Positions 25,804-36,070 of a stretch of 64,000 bases of DNA are shown in pieces. A model generated the notes under the pieces. The model saw only the letters and a list, made by a program, of their open reading frames with translations, had not been told where the DNA came from and ran no database searches. The position numbers and the translations under genes were made by a program. The number at the start of each line of letters is the position of its first letter. The first letter of the stretch is position 1. The DNA is from Rosistilla carotiformis. Its GTDB lineage: Bacteria; Planctomycetota; Planctomycetia; Pirellulales; Pirellulaceae. The stretch spans positions 930,001-994,000 of the forward strand of contig NZ_CP036348.1 of the NCBI RefSeq assembly GCF_007753095.1, read 5' to 3'.

Positions 25804-26673
25804 CTATTTGGCGCCTGGCTTGATGTCTTCAAAGCGACTCATCAGATCTTCGCTGGTCACACCGACTTCCAGCAGCAATCGCGTCACGCGGTTGCGCAAG
25901 ATGTTGTAGGCTGCGATGGCGGGAATCGCGATCGCCAGACCGACAAGCGTCGTGAACAACGCCGTCGAGATACCGCCGGCCAGTTCGCTGGGCTTCGGCG
26001 TCGAACCGCTGGTCGCGATTACCTGGAACGATCGAATCATTCCGTCGACCGTTCCAAACAGACCGATCATAGGGCTGATGTTGCCGATCAATGCCATGTA
26101 ACTCAAGCGGTGCTCCAGCTTCATGCTCTCCTCTTCGCCCACTTCTTGCATTCCTTCGAGCGCTTTGTTGTAGCCCTTGGACAATTTCGCCAGGCCGGCC
26201 GACAGCACGTGTCCCAGCACCGATTCGTCAGCGCGGGCCAGGTCGTAGGCTTGCTGGAAGTCCTTGCCGTCCAGTTTCTCTTCAAAGCTGTCGACCAATT
26301 CCTGAGGGCACAACGTATCGCGGCGGGCGGTCAACAGATTCATCACCAGTAAGGAGACGAACGTGAACGACAGCGCCAAAAAGACCAGCAGGTAGGTCAG
26401 GCCTAGCGATTGATAAACCCAACCCAGCAAGCTTTGATCACTAGCGTCGGGAGCAGCCGCTGCGGGCGCGGCCGCTGGCGCGGCACCTCCGTCTTCGGCC
26501 GGAGCGGCTGCGACGGGTTCTGCGGGCGCGTCGGCGAATTCATCGGCCGCTTCGTCCTGCGCCGAAACTGGCGTGACAACGGCGAACAGCGAGAAGGCCA
26601 GGGCGATAAAACACCACCCGAAAAGGCCCACTGCAGGCCGCTTGGCATTGGTCAGGTTCGACAATCGGGTCAT
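25804..26673 (-). CDS. MotA/TolQ/ExbB proton channel protein with signal peptide and Ala/Pro-rich linker
   Basis: A 289-residue protein. The N-terminal hydrophobic segment ends with V-S-A-Q, like a cleaved signal. It is followed by an acidic Ala/Pro-rich stretch of ~50 residues, then a first membrane helix ('LTYLLVFLALSFTFVSLLVM'). The ExbB core has 'LSYMALIGNISPMIGLFGTVDGMIRSF' and 'LAGGISTALFTTLVGLAIAIPAIAAYN', which form the proton path with ExbD. E. coli ExbB/TolQ lack such an N-terminal extension. The start at 26673 has GGAG upstream; an upstream in-frame codon at 26703 is unlikely. Confidence 0.93.
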   Translation of the reverse strand: MTRLSNLTNAKRPAVGLFGWCFIALAFSLFAVVTPVSAQDEAADEFADAPAEPVAAAPAEDGGAAPAAAPAAAAPDASDQSLLGWVYQSLGLTYLLVFLALSFTFVSLLVMNLLTARRDTLCPQELVDSFEEKLDGKDFQQAYDLARADESVLGHVLSAGLAKLSKGYNKALEGMQEVGEEESMKLEHRLSYMALIGNISPMIGLFGTVDGMIRSFQVIATSGSTPKPSELAGGISTALFTTLVGLAIAIPAIAAYNILRNRVTRLLLEVGVTSEDLMSRFEDIKPGAK

Positions 26674-26850
26674 CAAAGGTTCTCCAGCACAGTGTGATTG
26701 CATGGTTGGGTTGGTTTGTTCAAGAAGTGATATTGTAGACAGAGCAAGGCAATTGTCCGCGAAGTTTTTTCGCAGCCCCGCAGCGATTCAAGCCGCCCCG
26801 ACGCGGTGCGGATCCCGTTCGCAACCGGTTCTGAGTCGGCGGTTTGGAAA

Positions 26851-27885
26851 TCAGTTTCGCCCCGGGTAGCGGGCTTGCAGGATTGTGCGGGCTTCATTGG
26901 CACGTTCGGGATGCCCGACCTGTGGCCATAACTGTACCAATTCTGCGAGCGCTTCGGCGTGCGAATCGGGGTCCGATGGGAACAAAAGGTGGGTTTTCAA
27001 ATAAGCCAACACCGCCCCCTCGGGATCGCTCTTGGCGGCCAGGCACGCTCCTTGGGCGTTGTACAATCGGCCGAACAGTTCGGCGTCGGCCGGATCGCTC
27101 TCTTCGATCAACTTGTTCAAGCTGTCCAGGCCCTGGTCGGCTTGTCCCTTGGCCGCAGCGATTGCCGCTTGCCCCGCGATCGAAAGCTTTTGATAACGTA
27201 ATTGTTCGGGGGAATTGACCGTTGCCGACGCGACCGCGGCGAACGCTTTCTCCGCCTCATCGAGCTGTTTCTGCTGTAAATACGACCAACCGACCAGGTA
27301 CCGCGACTGCAGTTGCAAGTTGGCATCGCTTGCCCGCGCCAACGCGCCGTAGTACTTCACCGCGTTGTCGTAGCTGCCGACGGCCAACGCCAGGTCACCG
27401 AGCGTTTTGGCGGCGTCATAGAAATGGAAGCTGTTTTTTCCTGCCGTCGTGACAAAACCATACATGTTTTTTACGGCCGAATTTTTATCCCCCTGCCCCG
27501 CCAACGCCACCTTGGCTTGGCAGTAGGCCAGGTAGAACATGGCATCGGCTTTGATGAAATCGCGATCGATTTCCGAAATGTTGATTTGCGACAGCTGCGC
27601 CAGGGCGGCTTCATATTGTTCCTGACGGACTAGGCTACGCCCTTCGGTCAGTGGGCCCGGTTCCCGGTTGAATACGACCCTGTCGATTTTGTCGAGCGTG
27701 AACTTCCGCTCCGCGCCGCCCACCTGAATCACCACTCCGTCGGGCTGGGCCTGAGAGATCGTGCCACTGACCACGGGACCTTGGGTTGGGTAGACGCGAT
27801 CCAGTTGAGCAAACGCCTCGGGGCAAATCTGGATCCACAGTGCGAAGACGCCAGCAATGATCGTTCGATGGAGGATTTTATTCAT
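26851..27885 (-). CDS. Secreted TPR protein upstream of the ExbBD genes
   Basis: A 344-residue exported protein with a signal peptide (cleavage probably after A-F-A-Q). Residues about 30-85 form a small beta domain ('GPVVSGTISQAQPDGVVIQVGGAERKFTLDKIDRVVF') and the rest is TPR-like helical repeats, including 'YEAALAQLSQI', 'YDNAVKYYGALARA' and 'LDEAEKAFAAVA'. It lies between the 1017-residue TPR gene and the ExbB gene on the same strand. By position it resembles CpoB/YbgF, the periplasmic TPR partner of the Tol system, but the sequence is not an obvious CpoB homologue. Confidence 0.85.
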   Translation of the reverse strand: MNKILHRTIIAGVFALWIQICPEAFAQLDRVYPTQGPVVSGTISQAQPDGVVIQVGGAERKFTLDKIDRVVFNREPGPLTEGRSLVRQEQYEAALAQLSQINISEIDRDFIKADAMFYLAYCQAKVALAGQGDKNSAVKNMYGFVTTAGKNSFHFYDAAKTLGDLALAVGSYDNAVKYYGALARASDANLQLQSRYLVGWSYLQQKQLDEAEKAFAAVASATVNSPEQLRYQKLSIAGQAAIAAAKGQADQGLDSLNKLIEESDPADAELFGRLYNAQGACLAAKSDPEGAVLAYLKTHLLFPSDPDSHAEALAELVQLWPQVGHPERANEARTILQARYPGRN

Positions 27886-27975
27886 GGGTTTATTCGGTTC
27901 CGGAATCGGATAGTTTTGAGAACAGAGGGTGCTACCGCCGCGCGGGGCTGGCAGGGGAAGGGAATCAGGTTCGGC

Positions 27976-30900
27976 CTACTTCGGAAGCCCCGTCGGTGAT
28001 TTGGATTGCGCCTGCTGAGCCTGGCGAATCAGTTGATCGTTGCGTTGAACGTCTTCGGGGCCGCCCAGCTTGGGATACAATTGCAGCGTTCCCAAAATGA
28101 CTTTCTCTGCTTTCTCCCCGTAGGTTGATTTGTCGCTCGGGTTGGGCGAACGTTGGCCGGTCAGATACAGACACTCTGCAATCCGATACCGCGCGTCGAA
28201 GAACGTCGCTTCGAAGGCTGGTTTGCCTTGCGCCAACTTGGCCAGTTTTCCCCAGCCCCAGATCGTGTTCTTCTTCGTCGCGTCGGGACGTGCGCCCGAC
28301 ATCGCGCTGTTCAACGCATTCTTGACGTACTTGGGATTGAATCCGGGCGAGAGCGCCCATTGTTGGTAGCTCAAGGCAGCTTGGATCTGCGCGTCGATCA
28401 TGCTGTTCTTCTCTATTAAGATCTGTTCCAGCTGATTGATCGCCTCTTTGTAGTCCCCCATCATCCGGGATGTGGTCGCCAGTTCGAATCGGATTTGACG
28501 AACCGCATCGGGGTCTTCCGATGGGGTGTCGATCAACGCTTGCAGCTGTTTCGCCGCTGCTTCGAGCAAGTCTTTCGCTTGTCCGGTCGCTGGTGGCGGG
28601 ACATCCCCCATCGCCGATTCGCCCATCTCGATAAAGGTTTGGGCGACCCAGTGGATCGTCGCGGGGTCGCTCGATTGTTCGCCCACGTTTCCAAGGAACA
28701 GCTTGACTGCGTCGATCAGTTTTGCCTTTTCATTGGGCTTGGCCTGTTCGATCTGTTGGCGGATGTCTTTGGCCAACGAGTAATAGATGCCGATCAGTTT
28801 CTTGTTCGCGTCGGGTTCCGATTCCAAGGCCGTTCGCAGGTCGGACATCATCCCCTTGGCTTTGGGCAGCAGTTCGCTTCCATCGCCCCCATCTTTTAAT
28901 TGGCTGACCACCGCCTGGAGCGCCGTGCGGTAGGTATCCGGGACAAAACCTTGGCCTGGAGATTTTAGGGCACCCTCGCCTTTCATCCGGACCAGCGGGC
29001 CATAGGTCTCGTTTTCCAAGATGCTTAACGCGGCCTTCGCGTCGTCGTTTTGTAGCTTGGCTTTTGACAGCAGCAGCGCCGACAAGAGTGTGGTGTTGTC
29101 GACGTCGTCGCGTTGCACCAGCTTCAAGCCCGCATCCAATTGCTCGATGCTTCGCCGCAGCGTCGCCGCCGCTTGTTCGGTTTGTTCGTCCTTGGTCTGC
29201 TGTTGATATTCATTCCAAAGGAACTGCCCCAACAGGTTCTGGAACTTGGCCCGCGATGGAGACTCCGACGGGATCTTTACAAGGTACTTTTCTACGTCGT
29301 CCCAGCGTTTATCCAGCATGGAGATCTGTACCAACAGATTGGCCGCCGAGGCGGAATTCGGATCGTCGGGCCATTGTTCCGATAGGAACAACGCCAGCGG
29401 TTCGATCTTTCGCATCAACGCGGCTTGCTTCGTATTGTCAGCCGCTTGCAGCATTGATTGGTAAGCGTTTAATGCGACCAATCCACATTGCAACGCCAAC
29501 GCATCGGTGGGGAAGCGTCGCGCGACGAATTCACCAACGACGGCCGCTTCCCAATAGCGTGCCCGTTGGGATTCGAGCCACGCCAGGAAGAAGCGTCCTT
29601 GATTGATCGACTCCTGCGTGTCTTCGGGGGTCGTCATCGCCAGCCCTTGTTGGATCGTGCTGGAGGCGACTTCGTAGCGTTTGTCGATATCCGCTTGGCC
29701 CTCGTCGAGTTGTTTTTTCAGCTCGGCAACGTTCTCACCACCGCGGGCGATCTCATCTTTGAGAACTTGAATCGGCAGCGCCGCCATCTTTGCAGCGTCC
29801 ATCATTTCACGGCAGGCAGCCAACGCTTCGGCGAATGATTTGGGAGCTTCCACGGGAGCGGCATCCGCGTCGGCGACATCGATTCCGATGTTTGCCAACA
29901 GTTCCCGCGCCTCGTCGACATGCGGCCCGGGCACCTTCGTCGCGGCAACCAACAGCGAACGGGCGTTGCTTTTGGTTTTCCGCGCGTCGGCCGGTTTTTC
30001 CGACGACGCCGTCGCGAGGTAGGCTTTGGCCAAAGCCGTTCGCAAGACTTGCCATTCGGGGAGCGAGCGTTCATTGGGACGCAAGCCGCCCATCCAAGGA
30101 GCGGCGATCGCGATGGCTTCTTTCAGTTTGGGAGGACTCTTCGACATCAAGATATCGACCGCCCGAGCGGCCGCTTCGGTCTTGGCCGGTCGCAGCGCTT
30201 CAACATCGGGCTGTCGCATCGTATTTTCGTAAGCGATCAGGGCTGCGTCGGCATCCCCTTTCTTTTCTTGCACGCGACCAATGAAGAAGGCCGCCTGGGC
30301 GCCCGGTAGCAGCGAGCTGTACTTCTCGGCTAGCTCTTTGTATTTGACCAGCGCCGCATCATAGCGTTTGGCTCGTTCGGGCGAATCTTTGGGGAACGTG
30401 TCGCCGGCCCTCTCGCGGACATCGCCGCCCAACAGGTTGGCTCCTAAAAACTCACCGCGATAACGCTCTCGCAACGCTAACGCCGCTGCGTCGCCCGGAT
30501 CGATCTTGTTCCCTTGCATCTCTTTCAGCTTGCCGCGAAGATCCTCCACGATCTGGTCGAATACGGTTGCCGCAGCATCCAATGACCCACGCGCAGTGTC
30601 GCGTTTGGCATCGTCCAGGTCGCGACCTTCCAACAGCACCACCGCTCGCGTTAACAACAGCTTGCCCAGTTGCATCCGAGCTTCGGCGACGCGGGGATGA
30701 TCCTTCTTTTGGTCGACAAACGATCGCAAGGCGGCTTCCGCTTTCAAGAAGTTCTCGTCGCGAACGGTGGGCACTCGGGTCGTGCCGGCAATTTCCAAGA
30801 AGGTTTGGGCGCGTTCCAGGTCGAGTGCCGATCGGATCTCATCGGGGGCGGGGGCCCCTTTTTCGATCCGATCCAGATAGATTAACGCCATGTCGAAATA

Positions 30901-31029
30901 GCGGTTCGCACGCAGCTGTTTCAAATACATTTCAGCAGGTTCGCTACCGGAGACTCGCTGCGGTACCGAGACGACAGCAAATCCAATCGCGAGCAGTCCC
31001 GTCAGGACCATCTTGGTTTGGTGGATCAT
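27976..31029 (-). CDS. Large secreted TPR protein
   Basis: A 1017-residue protein with an N-terminal signal ('MVLTGLLAIGFAVVSVP') and helical repeats throughout, many of TPR type ('YDAALVKYKELAEKYSSLLPGAQAAFFIGRVQEKKGDADAALIAYE' region; 'MGDYKEAINQLEQILIEKN' near the end). No enzyme motif is visible. It is the first gene of a minus-strand block with the smaller TPR protein, ExbB and two ExbD proteins, so it is probably the periplasmic effector or scaffold of that energised complex. Such giant TPR-plus-ExbBD operons are widespread in planctomycetes, with unknown cargo. Confidence 0.87.
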   Translation of the reverse strand: MIHQTKMVLTGLLAIGFAVVSVPQRVSGSEPAEMYLKQLRANRYFDMALIYLDRIEKGAPAPDEIRSALDLERAQTFLEIAGTTRVPTVRDENFLKAEAALRSFVDQKKDHPRVAEARMQLGKLLLTRAVVLLEGRDLDDAKRDTARGSLDAAATVFDQIVEDLRGKLKEMQGNKIDPGDAAALALRERYRGEFLGANLLGGDVRERAGDTFPKDSPERAKRYDAALVKYKELAEKYSSLLPGAQAAFFIGRVQEKKGDADAALIAYENTMRQPDVEALRPAKTEAAARAVDILMSKSPPKLKEAIAIAAPWMGGLRPNERSLPEWQVLRTALAKAYLATASSEKPADARKTKSNARSLLVAATKVPGPHVDEARELLANIGIDVADADAAPVEAPKSFAEALAACREMMDAAKMAALPIQVLKDEIARGGENVAELKKQLDEGQADIDKRYEVASSTIQQGLAMTTPEDTQESINQGRFFLAWLESQRARYWEAAVVGEFVARRFPTDALALQCGLVALNAYQSMLQAADNTKQAALMRKIEPLALFLSEQWPDDPNSASAANLLVQISMLDKRWDDVEKYLVKIPSESPSRAKFQNLLGQFLWNEYQQQTKDEQTEQAAATLRRSIEQLDAGLKLVQRDDVDNTTLLSALLLSKAKLQNDDAKAALSILENETYGPLVRMKGEGALKSPGQGFVPDTYRTALQAVVSQLKDGGDGSELLPKAKGMMSDLRTALESEPDANKKLIGIYYSLAKDIRQQIEQAKPNEKAKLIDAVKLFLGNVGEQSSDPATIHWVAQTFIEMGESAMGDVPPPATGQAKDLLEAAAKQLQALIDTPSEDPDAVRQIRFELATTSRMMGDYKEAINQLEQILIEKNSMIDAQIQAALSYQQWALSPGFNPKYVKNALNSAMSGARPDATKKNTIWGWGKLAKLAQGKPAFEATFFDARYRIAECLYLTGQRSPNPSDKSTYGEKAEKVILGTLQLYPKLGGPEDVQRNDQLIRQAQQAQSKSPTGLPK

Positions 31030-31270
31030 TCGAACCCTGAATCAATCAGCTTGGGGAGGCGTTAGGCATGAACTATGCCCATCTCGGAAAAGGTACGTTC
31101 GAGCTATTTCTGGTAACATGAAGGTGGAGCGTGGAGGGGAAGTGCTCAACCTGGTCGTTAGGGCGGAATCTGGTCCTGTATCGCCTTTGTACTGCCTAGC
31201 TTCCGCGTCTATTCAATATAAAGACCCTCTGTCGGCTTACAACAGGCAACCGCCGGGATACCGGAAAACC

Positions 31271-31276
31271 TATAAT
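31271..31276 (+). promoter_or_regulatory. TATAAT box upstream of the tandem paralogue pair
   Basis: A perfect TATAAT lies 30 bp upstream of the ATG at 31306. No convincing -35 element stands 16-18 bp before it, so this is only a candidate -10 box in the 276-bp divergent region between the TPR operon and the paralogue pair. Confidence 0.3.
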
Positions 31277-31305
31277 CTATTGTATCTCCTGTACCGATCA
31301 TCCCA

Positions 31306-32505
31306 ATGAAAATCCGCAGTTCACTGACTGAACGCTCGCTGTATCGTCAGCGGAACCATCCCCAATCGACGGCCCGATCCAACGGGCGGCGGCTGAGCAC
31401 GCTGACGCTCGCCTTGGTTCTGGTCCTGTTGTTGATGCAGCAGGCTGGGGATCCCGAAGTCTACCGCAAGATTTTTGCGCGGTTGGGAGTTCCGATCACA
31501 ACTCCCGCGGGAATCGAAATTCCCAGCCAGCCGACCTTTTTGCCCGCGGTGCCATCGCAGTCTGCCGAGACGCACGACTTTCGGAAGTTGGTGGCGCTGC
31601 TGAGTCCCGAAGAACGCGACGCGTTGACTCGTCGCCTGGCGGCGATCCGCCATCCTTCGAATCCTGCCGACGATGCGCCCGACGACACGCTTGGTGCGTC
31701 CGTTGCCAGTGCGGCTCGGCAAGCGGGTTTCCCAGACCCGACGGAATTCGAATCCATGCTGGCCATCACGGCCGATTCCGAACCTGGCGATGCCGGATGG
31801 AAGGCGAGTGAATCGACGTATTTGGACGCGTTGCAAGCCGCGCTCGATGCGACCTACTTCGACACGATCGAAGATGGCACGGTCTGGAATGGTGGGGATT
31901 TCAAAGCGTTTTATCGCACGTTGGAACGGGTGGCTGCGAACGATTCGTTCTCGGACGATCCGGTCTACATCGGCGTCGTCCCGTTGATCGAGCAATCGGT
32001 GATCTATCGCGGGCGACATGTACGGATGTATGGTCGCGCCGTTCAGGCCACGCGGATCGATGCCAAATCGAACTCGTTTGGAATCGATCACTACTGGATG
32101 GTTTGGTTGCGACCGATCGATGGATCGGAGCGACCGGTCGTCGTCTACAGTCCGGAGGTTTCCGAACAGGTCGCTGCGCTTCCGGAAACGGGAGTCGACG
32201 ACAGTGGGCCGATGGTCGATATCGACGGTCTGTTCCTGAAACGCTACTTGTACCGGTCGGCTGGTGGGTACGATCAAGCGCCGTTGTTGGTCGCCCGAAT
32301 TCAACCGGTTCCGCAGGCCACCTCGTCGCGCTCCGTCGCGCCGCCGCGATCGGCGATCGCAATGGCTGTTGCCGCCGCGGCGCTGATCGCCATCGCCGTC
32401 ACGGGGCTCTGGTACTGGAGTGTTCGCCGCAACGAACGGCACTCGCGGCAGCTGCGTCAAAAGCGAACCCAACCCGATCTGAAGCTGTTCGACAAACTGG
32501 AGTGA
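31306..32505 (+). CDS. Hypothetical membrane protein, first of two diverged tandem paralogues
   Basis: A 399-residue protein with one N-terminal membrane helix ('LSTLTLALVLVLLLMQQ'), a large extracytoplasmic part and a C-terminal helix ('IAMAVAAAALIAIAVTGLWYW') followed by a basic cytoplasmic tail. I do not recognise a named family. A segment 'GDFKAFYRTLERVA', 'YRGRHVRMYGRAVQA', 'GIDHYWMVWLRPID' and 'MVDIDGLFLKRYLYRSAGG' has clear counterparts in the next protein, so the two share a fold. The stop overlaps or abuts the start region of the second gene. The context (TPR/ExbBD block before it) suggests an envelope role. Confidence 0.78.
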   Translation: MKIRSSLTERSLYRQRNHPQSTARSNGRRLSTLTLALVLVLLLMQQAGDPEVYRKIFARLGVPITTPAGIEIPSQPTFLPAVPSQSAETHDFRKLVALLSPEERDALTRRLAAIRHPSNPADDAPDDTLGASVASAARQAGFPDPTEFESMLAITADSEPGDAGWKASESTYLDALQAALDATYFDTIEDGTVWNGGDFKAFYRTLERVAANDSFSDDPVYIGVVPLIEQSVIYRGRHVRMYGRAVQATRIDAKSNSFGIDHYWMVWLRPIDGSERPVVVYSPEVSEQVAALPETGVDDSGPMVDIDGLFLKRYLYRSAGGYDQAPLLVARIQPVPQATSSRSVAPPRSAIAMAVAAAALIAIAVTGLWYWSVRRNERHSRQLRQKRTQPDLKLFDKLE

Positions 32506-32515
32506 TGTGAACGAA

Positions 32516-33907
32516 ATGAAAACCCGCACTGTCGCGTTAACCTTGCTGATGGTCTTAAGCTTCGTCGGGGCCGATCCAGGTCTTGCCCAATCGAACGACC
32601 CCGCGATCGATTCGACCATTCCAGGAGTTACCGAAGCGGACCTGCAAGCGGTGCGACAGTGGTGGATAGCACAATCCGAGACCAGTGCTGTGCCGACCGA
32701 AGCGGCCCGCGTGATGTGGCGGATTGGTCGGATCGGCGATCGCCAACTTTCCGAGCTGTTGGAAAAGCCCTCGTCCCCTGCCCCGAATCTGCCCCATGCG
32801 GTGGCCGTTCAAGGTGAAGCCGTTGCGGTGCAGAAGATACCGATCCCCCCGCGGCTCGCCGAATCGTTGGACTTTGACACGATGTGGCTTGTCAACGTTG
32901 TGGTCGAGGACGAGGAAATGGGGCTGCTGTGTCAGCAGATTCCGTCGCAATGGAAGACCGCTAAAACGTTGCGTCAACCGATGGGGGCACGCGGATTTCT
33001 GATCGCCAGTCCCTCTCAGGCAGCTCCGGGGCTTTTGGTCTGCGGCCACGTGCAATGGTTTCCGACCGAGTCGGATCCCGACATGTCGATGCCCGCTGGC
33101 TGGTTGATGCTCAGTCAAGCCGGGTTTAATGTCGGGCAGATGGGGTTGATCCAACAGCGGAACCGATCGGCGCTCTCGGCAGCGGAATCGACGGCGTTTT
33201 ACGACTTTCTAAAAGCTGCCGCCGCGGTGCCCGACGACGCTACGCATGTTCCCGAATCGATTCGGCCGCAGGTCTTGTTAAGCACAGCGGAATCGCAAAA
33301 GCTGATCGGCCAGTTCATTCGTGTCCGTTTGGAAACGGCGCGGATCCAACAGATCGTCGCCCCGTCGCTGATGTCACAGATCGGGCAAGATCATTATTGG
33401 GAGATCGATGCGTTTGGCGACCTGGATAACGCCGAAGTACGAATCCAGCCCAAAGAGGGCGGCGATCCGATCACGTTCGGCAATCGCTATCCGGTCACCT
33501 TGGCGATGCTCGAGTTGCCGCCGTTCTTGAACGAACTGGTCAGCCAGGATGGCCGCGTGACCAAGGCGATGCTGATGCATAAGGCAATGATCGACGTCGA
33601 CGGTTTCTTCTATCGGTTATGGACCTACGAAACCGATTTCGTCAGCAGCAAGGGGGGCGATCGGCAGATCGGACCCTTGATCGCTGCCACTGCTATCAAA
33701 ATGAAGCCGCCCGGGTCGGCCAAGGCAAGCCTCGCCCGAATCGGTTGGCTGATCGCGATTCTGTTTTTGGGTGGCCTGCTTGCCACGATTGCCTATTTGA
33801 CCAAGGCGGCGCGTGCGGACCGCCAGAGTCGGGCAAAACGGAATCGTTCGCTTCCCGATGTCATTCCCAGCTTGGACGACAGCAAGCCTTCTGCGCCGAC
33901 GGGTTGA
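32516..33907 (+). CDS. Hypothetical membrane protein, second of two diverged tandem paralogues
   Basis: A 463-residue protein with a signal-like N-terminus ('VALTLLMVLSFVGADPGLAQ'), a periplasmic part and a C-terminal membrane helix ('IGWLIAILFLGGLLATIAYL') with a basic tail. Segments 'STAFYDFLKAAAA', 'IGQFIRVRLETARIQ', 'GQDHYWEIDAF' and 'MIDVDGFFYRLWTYETDF' line up with the preceding protein. Its first half ('DTMWLVNVVVEDEEMGLLCQQIP', 'APGLLVCGHVQWFP') may be a further internal copy. The start could also be GTG 32507. No enzyme motif is visible; the two proteins are probably co-transcribed and may interact. Confidence 0.78.
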   Translation: MKTRTVALTLLMVLSFVGADPGLAQSNDPAIDSTIPGVTEADLQAVRQWWIAQSETSAVPTEAARVMWRIGRIGDRQLSELLEKPSSPAPNLPHAVAVQGEAVAVQKIPIPPRLAESLDFDTMWLVNVVVEDEEMGLLCQQIPSQWKTAKTLRQPMGARGFLIASPSQAAPGLLVCGHVQWFPTESDPDMSMPAGWLMLSQAGFNVGQMGLIQQRNRSALSAAESTAFYDFLKAAAAVPDDATHVPESIRPQVLLSTAESQKLIGQFIRVRLETARIQQIVAPSLMSQIGQDHYWEIDAFGDLDNAEVRIQPKEGGDPITFGNRYPVTLAMLELPPFLNELVSQDGRVTKAMLMHKAMIDVDGFFYRLWTYETDFVSSKGGDRQIGPLIAATAIKMKPPGSAKASLARIGWLIAILFLGGLLATIAYLTKAARADRQSRAKRNRSLPDVIPSLDDSKPSAPTG

Positions 33908-34010
33908 GATCGTAGTTCAAGGGGTTCGTCCTCCCGCTGGCTGTTCTAAGGTAATGTGTGGGGAACGCTTTTCGTGGTGCTGTGCCAAAGCTTGCCCCGA
34001 CGCGTTATAA

Positions 34011-35030
<1,020 letters not shown>

Positions 35031-35218
35031 TTGCCATTGGACAAGCCGCCACGATTGCCGGCATGGTTTTTGTGGTCCGTGGAATCGGGATGTTAATCGC
35101 TGGCTCTTGGGGCGTCGAAGCGCTCGCGGGAACGACCAAGAGCGGCGATTTGATATCTAATCTTAGTGTTGACAGATACACGAAGGAAATCTAAAACGTT
35201 CCGATTCTCGCGAGCTGA

Positions 35219-36046
35219 ATGGCCGTCCAGGCCTTTCCCTTTCTCGGTCCCCAGGACATGTCGACTATGAACCGTCTTTGGTCTGAAAACGCTTCGGCGA
35301 GTGGTAACTTCTCATGGGCAAAAAAGCAGCACTCGCAGTCCGCAGTGACGCTGGAAACCTGCGGCCGATCCTCCTTCTTCCTTCCCGTTCAATACGAACC
35401 CAATTACCAATACCCGCTGGTAATCTGGCTGCACAACGAAGGCAGCGATCAATCGCAGATGTCCAGTGTTGTTCCTGCCATCAGCATGCAGAACTACATC
35501 GGCGTCGGTGTCCGAGCGCCACGTGCCACCGATTCGCAGGGGCACGGTTTCTCATGGTTGCAGAGTGAATCGGGGATCGCGATCACCGAACAATCTCTGT
35601 TCGATGCGATCGATCTCGCCAGTACGCGTTACAACATCAATCGCGACCGGGTTTGCGTGGTTGGTTATCGCGAAGGGGGCACGATGGCTTTGCGAACCGC
35701 CTTGCGTCATCCCGCCGCCTTTGCTGGAGCGATCTCTTTGGGAGGCCGCTTTCCGACAGGCTCGCGTCCGCTGGCGAATCTCGCCGCGGCCCGCAAGTTG
35801 CCGATGATGATGGCCTTGGGAACCGACGAATCCACCTACCCCACCAACGATCTCTGCCGCGACCTGCGACATTTGCATGCCGCTCGGGTTGGATTGGATC
35901 TACGACAATACGATGTTCGCAACGAACTGCACCCGCAGATCCTCAGCGATGTGAACGAATGGATCATGGCGCTGATCACAGGAATCGACACGCTACGGAC
36001 CGCGACGATGTGCGACACCGAACCGGTTGAGTTCTCCGCAAACTAA
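35219..36046 (+). CDS. Alpha/beta-hydrolase-fold protein lacking the nucleophilic serine
   Basis: A 275-residue protein of the phospholipase/carboxylesterase or dienelactone-hydrolase fold. The strand-nucleophile elbow reads V-V-G-Y-R-E-G-G-T-M-A (147-157), where active members have G-x-S-x-G: the serine is Arg151. The acid position (Asp203 in G-T-D-E-S) and the histidine (His238 in N-E-L-H-P-Q) are present. An oxyanion-type 'LVIWLHNEGSD' segment is also kept. The protein is thus probably not an esterase; a binding or regulatory role is inferred. The start at ATG 35219 is followed by an alternative at 35258. Confidence 0.85.
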   Translation: MAVQAFPFLGPQDMSTMNRLWSENASASGNFSWAKKQHSQSAVTLETCGRSSFFLPVQYEPNYQYPLVIWLHNEGSDQSQMSSVVPAISMQNYIGVGVRAPRATDSQGHGFSWLQSESGIAITEQSLFDAIDLASTRYNINRDRVCVVGYREGGTMALRTALRHPAAFAGAISLGGRFPTGSRPLANLAAARKLPMMMALGTDESTYPTNDLCRDLRHLHAARVGLDLRQYDVRNELHPQILSDVNEWIMALITGIDTLRTATMCDTEPVEFSAN

Positions 36047-36070
36047 ACAAAGCTCGAACTAGGCCTTTCA

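Noticed and set aside
31321-32619. 432-codon minus-strand frame opposite the first tandem paralogue
   Set aside because: Arg-rich shadow; the plus-strand protein has membrane helices, a proper start and a paralogue next to it.
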